A stretch of DNA of 64,000 nt from Nymphaea colorata (Eukaryota > Streptophyta > Magnoliopsida > Nymphaeales > Nymphaeaceae). This document shows, one piece after another, positions 57,093 through 64,000 of the stretch. Location of the stretch: positions 9,145,205 to 9,209,204 of the forward strand of contig NC_045138.2 in the NCBI RefSeq assembly GCF_008831285.2, read 5' to 3'. The position numbers were made by a program, and so were the translations under genes. Every line of letters begins with the position of its first letter. Within the stretch, counting starts at the first letter, position 1. A model generated the notes under the pieces. It did no database searches. It worked only from the letters and a program-made list of their open reading frames with translations, and was not told the origin of the DNA.

Positions 57093-60000
57093 TGTTAGGA
57101 CCCACCACCGGTTGGCCTAGAAAAGCCCGAACCAATGAAGTCCTACCTTCCCAAGATCTTCTTGAGGCCTATTCTAAAATCGAAAACCCTAAACAAATTA
57201 ACTACAAGAGTCTACCCGGCCGGACAGGACCCCGACTCAAATCCCCAGTAGGTTGGAATACAAGTGCGGGAAATCCCTTTTCCAAATTCCTAACTAAGGT
57301 CAGCCTACTACAATGGGCTACGAGGATGATGAAGCCTTACAAGTCGCGAGCGATACAAGTGTTTTGAACTCTCACAACTCACTCACAAGCCATGCAAACC
57401 ATTCACTATCGGCCAAACCACGCCCAATCCGAAGTAGGTTGGTCAAGTCCTTGCGGTCGTGTCTTCGGCAATAGTGCCTCCGAGGTACCGCAGAGAGGAT
57501 GGGGGAAAGTGCTCAGGCTAAAACAAATGCAGAATTCAAACTAAGATGCTCCCTAAAACAATGCAAGAAAGTAAACCTTCCCCGATTCTACAAGGGGGTT
57601 AAGATCGTTACCGTTACCGGCCAAGGAGAGCCTTGGCGTTGCCGGATAGAGACCTCAGGGTGAATGCCAAGACACCGGGTAAAGCAGCTTACGGTTCTAG
57701 AAATCCGGCTGGGGAGAGCCTCCACGGAGCGCCTGCGAGGGCAAAGAGTGCCGGCGTGGACAGTCCCGGGGTCGGCAGCCGCCTGTTGCCTTGCACCAAA
57801 TGCGGGCGCAGCCTGTCTCAGATGCCGCTGGCTAGGACGCCGCCTGGAATGTCGAGGATAGCGACCGCCTATCGCTGTGGGGGATGACCTGGAGTGCCGC
57901 TGAAGTGAAGAGGAGGGCTGAAGCCAGGAAGCGGTAATGCCTACCTGCCTTCCTTTGGGAGGTGGCTCGGCCACGCGCGTTAGGTTGATGCTGACGGAAG
58001 AGGAGCAGGCCGAGGAGCGGGCCGGACGTATCCGGCTGACCTAGACCTAACTAAGGTCGGGGTTGGCTTCGGTTGGCAGGGCGCTATAGGTAGGCTGGTG
58101 GGTCTAGTCGGGCTAGACTGGGTTGAGCCTATGCTCAAGGGTTGGTGGTCTCCGTTGACCAAATGGGGTAGAGGTTTGACTACAAGGTGGCTAACTAGTG
58201 GATCCAGCTTAGTGGGTTTGGGTCAAGTAGGTCAAGAGGGGGTCGCTCGAGGTAGGCTCGAGTCAGCTAGGGTTGGACTTAGAAATGAGATGGGAATAGG
58301 TGTTGGTCAATGATGCCTAATTCGTCTAAGGTAAGGTGGAAGACGGCGGCTTAGGACTAAGGCGTGATAGAAGGGATTCCTAGGGAAAGGGGGGCAGCAC
58401 GCGAGGCTAGCTAGCTAGGTGGGGTAGGGCTTGGCTGGCTGTGCCAAGATGGTGCGCTTGATTCTTGCCACGTGGCAAGATGAAGGGCAATGACAGAGGA
58501 CGCTAGGGGATGTCCTAGCGATAAGAGAACGAGTGGATGCCTTTCCTAAACGATAGGGAGGGAATCACCAAGAGATCAATAGAATTCGGGAGGCAAGACC
58601 CCAAATCTCAGGCTTAATCTCACTCGGGGATACTCGTGGATGGGATGATGACACGTGGTGGGGATGAAGGGCTACACAATCTAAAGGAGAGCTGGGCGGG
58701 ATCAAGGGAGATGCAAAAAAGGGATAGAATCTGGGTGCGATATGGCTTACCTAAATTGGAGGAGGGAAGACGCGTGAAGGGATGGGACCAAACCGCGTGG
58801 GCGCTGATGTGGCTGCCGCGTGGGCCCAAGCTGGATGCGTGGAAGAATAGCTGGCTGGGGATGTGGGGATGAGGTTACTCGGATTGTGACACTTGGCACG
58901 ATGGAGGGTGCTGGCTAGAGGGCGACCAGGGTTGACGTGAAAAGAGTCTAAGAGTTAGGAAAGGAGATGCGGCGACTAGGGGGACTTCCTAAAATGTTGG
59001 AGCCCGAGATCCAAGGTTGATCTCGGGTGAGGACACCTGGAGCTAGCAGGGAGACGAGTTAGGGCAACTGGCTGGATGGATGACACGTGTTGGAACCGAC
59101 AGGGAGGATGAAGACAAGTGGCACTTACTTGAATTAGCCGGCGTCCGAGGATGGAATATCGCACAAGGCAGACGGTGCTGGCTGCGATCCTTCGTCCAAA
59201 TGTCCGCTTTACCCTTGCTGGAATTGATTGATTCTTCAGAGGAAGGAGGGTAGATGGGTATTCTTCCGTCGGGATAAATGAGGGTCGCCAGAATGTGCAA
59301 CGGCGATCGGAAATAAAGATTTTTCCGGTGTGCGGCCGGAACTCGCTTTAGCCGTCGGAATCCGCTTAAATTTAGATATTTGGAACTTCTGTTTGAGGCG
59401 AATCCAATGGCCTATTTTCTGCAACCAAATCTCGACCAGAGCTTCTTCTTTTCTGTGTTTCTAGTTTGCTGCACCGAGATGTTAAGGGGAGGAGGCCGAA
59501 CCTTTCTCTTATGATTTTTATGACTCTTCCTCTGGTAAACCCTGAGGAAATGTGGCTAGGTTGTGCCCAAAGATTGGCAAGCTTCCCCAAGACATGTAAG
59601 TAACCTTCTAAGACAGACTTCACCGACAAGCTGTAAATCTACTCTCGGGTATGCGGAGAGGAGACCTAGGAAGCCGATGGAATTCCTCCCTAGAACGATC
59701 ACAACACAACTCTTGGAGTAGACTCATAAATCGAGGGTACTAACCTTGGCCGTAGTTGATGAAGTCGCTGGGGATGCCAACGCCTCCACCCTTCCCTATG
59801 CAAGAGCCGGCCTTTCAACTCCTTCGTGCTTAAGGAGAAGGCACCGGATCCCGATTTGATGAAGTTCGTATGGGGTAAATTCGTGGACTGGAGGGGAGTT
59901 CACTGCCGATGGAGAGAACCCGCCTATAGCCGTCTACCTTGTGCCTTTGCCTATGAAGACGCCAGATCTTCAAGGTCTTTGGGAGAATGAGAGTGCCGTG

Positions 60001-60691
60001 GTGGTAGGGGACGCGAGGAGGGAGAAGACACCTTCTTGCGTTCGGGAAGAAGGTGGGAGACGAGAATGAGAGAGAGACACCTCGAGTGAGGAGAAAGAGA
60101 GGAAACGCCCAAATGGCTCAATTCTATTCCAAAAAGCATCCATTGTACATAGATCCAGTTGTTTATATACAATGCCTAATTGAGTCTAGTTCACAACCCG
60201 AACTGGACTCTCTACCCTTACCATTTACACAAAGCGCAAGGCACAACCTGCCTTGCCTAGGTCGCTTATTCAAAACCGCAAATCGACTAAGTTAAAAAGA
60301 GTGCATAAAGCAAAAACGGCGCTTAGCGCCCAGTGCGAGAACTAAAGATAAAGCCCCTGAGCCTTGTGAGCTCAGGGTGGGGACCTTGTGCAGGTTGCCG
60401 CATGCACTTCGGATTTAGTTTAAGGGCTAAGTCTGAATGTCTTAGCCGTTAGCTTAAGGCCTTCGGTCTAAGAACGTCTCAAGGGCTCGAGAAAACCGAA
60501 CTCGTAATAGGTTCAGACTTATCTAGTTCAGTGAGTCCTGCAATTAGGTCAGAGGCACCCTTAGCCTCATTGGAATCTTCTATCAGTCTCTATAGAGACT
60601 GTGCCAAAAATCCGAGGCCTTGTGCCCTCGGTGACTGGATTCTGCTGGCTCAGCCTCCACTGGCTGCGGACCTGGAATCTGGCCCATAACA
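57093..60691 (+). repeat. 3.6-kb solo-LTR-like insertion upstream of RRP5
   Basis: It begins TGTTAGGACCC and ends CTGGCCCATAACA. Flanks are CCTTC (57088-57092) and CATTC (60692-60696), four of five matching. No gag or pol domain is seen. The first 350 bp resemble the 48018 copy. Joined flanks give a continuous CT-rich run, as expected for an insertion. Confidence 0.6.
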
Positions 60692-61391
60692 CATTCCCAA
60701 CTTCTCTCTCATCTCCTATCCATGCTCTTCTCCTGAAAGCAGACGGCCCAGCCTTCTTCTGCCTAAGCTAGGCACTCCGGCATATATCTAACCCGTGGGG
60801 GTCATAATAGTTGTTCGGCGTTTCTGCTACGAATCATGGAGACGGGAAGTCCTCATTTCTCTGGCGTTGGTATATCTTGGTTGTGGGAATCAAAACGGCA
60901 TTGGGCACAAACTGCTCAATGAAAAAGCTGCTGATGGAGTTGCATACGACTTACTACCTATTGATTACTGCTAACAACGGCCTCATAGAAAATTGAAACA
61001 AAAAACTTTTTTGGTTTTACAGTTCGACATTTTTGACACACGTCTGCACTAACTCTGGTTTTTTAAAGCATTTATTGGCTTCATTTTCTTTTTATTCGTG
61101 CATTTTCTCAGGACATCTTCGTATTTGCACCGACTTTTAAGTAGATCGAAATCTATAGAACCCACTTCGTTTTTTTTTTTAGCTGTACTCCTCAATGAGA
61201 GGAACCTCTTTTTGTTATTTCACTAAAAACGACCCTTTCTTTCGTAAAATACTGGACTATTCCAGTTTTCCTCCTAAAACCCTACGCCACTACACAAAAA
61301 CGTGGTTACGTTTTTTTGGTTTTTAAACCCCAGTTCTCTCTCCCTTCCTTCCTTCCTCTCAGTGCAACGCAGATCGGTCATAGAAGGAACA
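60692..61391 (+). promoter_or_regulatory. RRP5 upstream and 5' leader region
   Basis: It contains AAAACCCTACG at 61277-61287, a telo-box-like element often found before plant ribosome-biogenesis genes, and a CT-rich leader (TCTCTCTCCCTTCCTTCCTTCC, about 61335-61360). I see no clear TATA box near it. The upstream boundary is the insertion at 57093-60691, so older promoter parts may have been moved 3.6 kb away. Confidence 0.45.
61278..61286 (+). promoter_or_regulatory. Telo-box-like motif
   Basis: AAACCCTAC lies about 106 bp before the start codon. The consensus is AAACCCTAA, so one base differs. Confidence 0.4.
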
Positions 61392-62370
61392 ATGGCGGCA
61401 AAGAAATTTACGAAGAGGAAGGCGTCTGACCCTTCCCGTGGCACCCCTGATGGCGCTTCTAAGCCGAATATCCAGATCGGCACGGAAGATGATGAAGCTC
61501 CCGACTTCCCTCGAGGTTTTGTGGCCTTTTTCTACTCCCAGCTTCACGTATCTCTTACTTGTACCTAAACTGCGTTGTTGTTGTTGTTGTTCTTCTTCTT
61601 CTTCTTCCAGGAGGCGGTGGGGTTCTGAGTCGGGTTGAGGTGGAGCAAGCACGGACGGAAGCAGAGGCAGAGTTTGAGACGGAAGAGAGAACGAGGGAGA
61701 ATTTGGGAAAAAGGAAACGCCCAAGAAAGACTTCATTCGAAGACGATGACCTCGGTTCTCTTTTCGGAGAAGGCTTCGCGGGGAAACTGCCACGGCTTGC
61801 GAATAAGATTACTATCAAGGTAACCGGAGAAATAAGCTGTTTTGTTTCTGTCCCGCTCATTCCCTGCAATGGAATTCATCGTCTGTTTTGCTTCTTATAT
61901 GAAACAGAACGTCTTGCCTGGAATGAAGATGCTGGGCGTTATCTCGGAAGTGAATCCCAAAGACCTTGTTGTGTCTCTTCCTGGTGGATTAAGGGGGTAC
62001 GTCAGAGCCGAAGAAGCATCCGACTTGCTGGCAGAAAACAAGTTGAATGAAATCTCATCCAATAAAACTGCTCGTCAGCGGAAAAATGTAACGGAAGTTA
62101 ATGAAGATTTGTTCTCAATTTACAGAGATTCGAGGACTCTGTGTTTCGTTTAGTGTTTTTGTCTTTTTCATGATGCATGTTGATTTGCTCCTTTTGCAGG
62201 AAGCTAGCAGCGGCACCCTTCTCAGTGTATTTATTGTAGGGCAACTTGTTCCTTGTATCGTTTTGGACGTAGAGCATCATGACGGAAAGGAGAAGAAAAG
62301 AATTTTGCTATCTTTACGCCTTTCCTTACTGCAAAAGGGGCTTACGTTGGACTTGGTGCAAGAAGGAATG
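61392..62370 (+). CDS. RRP5: RRP5 rRNA-processing protein, exons 1-4 (5' part)
   Basis: RRP5 (PDCD11 in animals) is a nucleolar protein of many S1 RNA-binding domains and C-terminal HAT repeats, needed for both 18S and 5.8S/25S rRNA maturation. Exons: 61392-61515, 61611-61819, 61908-62087 and 62200-62370, all with GT-AG introns and compatible phases (one base carried over exon 1-2, the rest in phase 0). The protein starts MAAKKFTKRKASD with EAPDFPRGGGGVLSR (the conserved DFPRGG motif), then a basic and acidic linker (GKRKRPRKTSFEDDDLGSLF), then the first S1 domain (LPGMKMLGVISEV, DLVVSLPGGLRGYV), and VGQLVPCIVLDVE, RILLSLRLSLLQKGL. The frame is clean, so it is probably functional. It continues beyond 64000; the next exon is not in the window. 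The exon-3 donor (AAT|GTAACG) is the least certain junction. Confidence 0.92.
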
Positions 62371-63249
62371 GTATGCTACCATAACCAACACCCACAAACG
62401 TTATAGTAATCATTTAATCTTGTTAAAGCTTTTCTTAATACATTTTAAGATGAAACTGGACTCTTGACAGTCTGAGAATTATATAGGAAAATATTGCTAG
62501 GTTTCATTACATGGTGCTAGCGAAGTTTTGCTTCTTGAAAAACTGATTGTACTTCGGGATAATAGTGTCTGTATCATGAATTTTTTTAGTTGTCTTGTGT
62601 TCATTTTTGTGAGCCACATGGGACATATGTGTGCTGACTGATTCATGCAGCTCAAATAGCATTCTCTTATAGGCAATGCTGTATATGGTTGCGGGGCATG
62701 GCAGCTTACGGCTTCCAAACATACTAGTTGGTCATCGCCCTAGAGGTTAATTTTTATGGCCTGAAATGTGCAATTCGGTAGACCACATCAGTGGCTTCAA
62801 AATGAGTTTGTACCCATATCTGTTGTCAAAGTGCAACTGAAAGTAAAAGCCTGCATTTGTAATTTCCTATTAATTTTGCATTTCTACTAGTTACAGTTGC
62901 CTCTTGTAAAACCGTATGCAGTTATATTCTTTGAAAACACATGGAAGGCCTTCAAAAGTTTTTGGATTATTTTGACTGCTTTACTAGGTATGATTTTGGA
63001 CGAGCAGATGGTTTGAGGCTTCAACTTCCTGTTATAGGTTGTATTTTCTAGGAGTTATACTATTAACCTATCATTTCTTGTAAGATATCTTTTCCTTATT
63101 GTAGGATGATTTTTCCTGCATTTGACTTGCTTTCTTTTTACTAATGTATGTCATATTCTTATAGGTTTGATGGAGACATCCATAATTGCGTTCAAAACTA
63201 TAGAACACCTTGAATTTTAGGTTTCCGATGTATCCAGTTCTATGTCACA
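62371..63249 (+). other. RRP5 intron 4 (left part)
   Basis: It starts GTATGC after exon 4. I find no following S1-domain exon. The intron holds the hAT insertion further right. Confidence 0.6.
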
Positions 63250-64000
63250 TAGGTGCGGGGTACGGGTGTTGGTGTTGCACATCTCAAAAAATTTAGGCGC
63301 CGCGGTACGGTGAGGGTCTTTACATATATGTATATGTAATATGGCAAAATATTGTCTATAAACCACAAGATTATCAAATAAAAAAATCAAAATTACAATT
63401 TGCAAATCATGATATCATTGTCAATCATCAATTCAACAAGAAATATACTCTAGTTTTGAGTTCACAGTTCATACTTCATCCATCATCAATCAGAGTGGCA
63501 TCCTAGTTCCATCAATATCTTGATTTTCTTCAATGCTTTCAACGATATCATCATCATCAAACTCCTCAGAAGGAATATCAGGATCAGCTAAACCCATGTT
63601 AGCAACATATAAATTACGTTTTCCATCGAAATCAAATTCATCTGGATTTACATCCCAATATTGAGATGATCCACAACTGCATTTTATTAAAGATGAAAGT
63701 TAAACAATAAAAAATATTGACCACAAAAATATAAGAAATCTAATACAACATAAGAAAATGAGCAAAGCTAAACAACATAATAAGGAAATACATGTATTCT
63801 TTTTCTTTCTTTGAAAGAAGACGTAAATGAGAATGCACATAAACCAAGTCCTTTGCACGTTGGCTAGTGAGCTTGTTCATTTTAAATTTTTTATGTTGTA
63901 TATTTGACCACATATGCTCCAATGTCTTTCACAACAGGACGATGTAACAGGCTTTGATAGGAATCTCAAAGCAAGTTTTAACAACAACTTTCAACAAATT
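63250..64000 (-). mobile_element. hAT transposon, 3' end, inside the RRP5 intron
   Basis: Minus-strand coding pieces of the C-terminal hAT dimerisation region are followed by the gene's end and, near 63250, by TAGGTGCGGGGTACGGG, a likely element terminus. The other end is outside the window. Orientation is opposite to RRP5. Confidence 0.75.
63490..64000 (-). pseudogene. hAT transposase C-terminal exons
   Basis: Entering from the right edge, a frame gives SSCCERHWS, the conserved start of the hAT dimerisation block; the next part is in another frame (NKLTSQRAKDLVYVHSHLRL then LSKKEKEY), implying a frameshift near 63900. A donor at 63791/63790 (ACAT|GTATTT) and acceptor before 63676 (TGCAG|TTGTGG) join in phase to a last exon, CGSSQYWDVNPDEFDFDGKR, then an acidic tail with DPDIPSEEFDDDD, stop at 63490-63492. 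hAT transposases cut and paste their element. This copy is probably inactive because of the shift, but is only mildly decayed. Confidence 0.75.

Noticed and set aside
62098-62722. Small open frames on the minus strand in RRP5 introns and exons
   Set aside because: No motif and no conservation signal; they are chance frames opposite RRP5.

Overview
The window is nuclear DNA of a flowering plant; I could not place the lineage. Evidence is a host gene with GT-AG introns, many LTR retrotransposons primed by initiator tRNA-Met, and hAT and FAR1/MULE remnants. The only convincing host gene is the 5' part of RRP5 (rRNA-processing factor, four exons, 61392-62370, + strand), which runs off the right edge. 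Almost everything else is nested mobile DNA.

Layout. (1) 480-2708 (-): decayed FAR1/FHY3-like (MULE-derived) sequence, with TTATCTCA repeats upstream of its N-terminal end. (2) About 3700-6050: LTR-like sequence related, in reverse, to the LTRs at 48-60 kb. (3) About 6050-26512 (-): an old chromodomain-type Ty3/gypsy element, broken by two solo LTRs (6259-8750, target duplication CTACC; 23397-25244, target duplication TCTAG) and by a non-autonomous LTR element (10766-20562), which itself carries a young, uninterrupted Copia element (15082-20291, target duplication GGTAG, LTRs 2/278 different). (4) 26518-34133 (+): an old Copia (target duplication AGTGC) whose reverse transcriptase is split by a 2.7-kb TIR transposon (30320-33058) carrying exon-like host DNA, including the first coding exon of an RNA polymerase subunit 12 (NRPB12) gene. 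(5) 35061-35927: hAT-MITE-like element. (6) 37298-55648 (+): a gypsy-type element with only gag and protease between about 2.7-kb LTRs (TR-GAG-like). Its left LTR holds a chimeric element (37574-41709) made of oppositely oriented gypsy halves; its right LTR holds two more insertions (48018-52106, target duplication GTCTC; 52799-54360). (7) 57093-60691: a 3.6-kb solo-LTR-like insertion upstream of RRP5. (8) 61392-62370: RRP5 exons 1-4; the following intron contains the 3' end of a hAT transposase gene (from about 63250).

Order of events. Nesting gives relative ages: old gypsy, then solo LTRs, the non-autonomous element and the old Copia, then the gene-carrying TIR element (inside the old Copia) and the young Copia (inside the non-autonomous element). 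The two LTRs of the 37-55 kb element act as mutual empty sites and support the target duplications in the copies.

Boundaries marked by TG...CA ends plus target duplications are firm. Similarity statements come from reading by eye, without alignment software.
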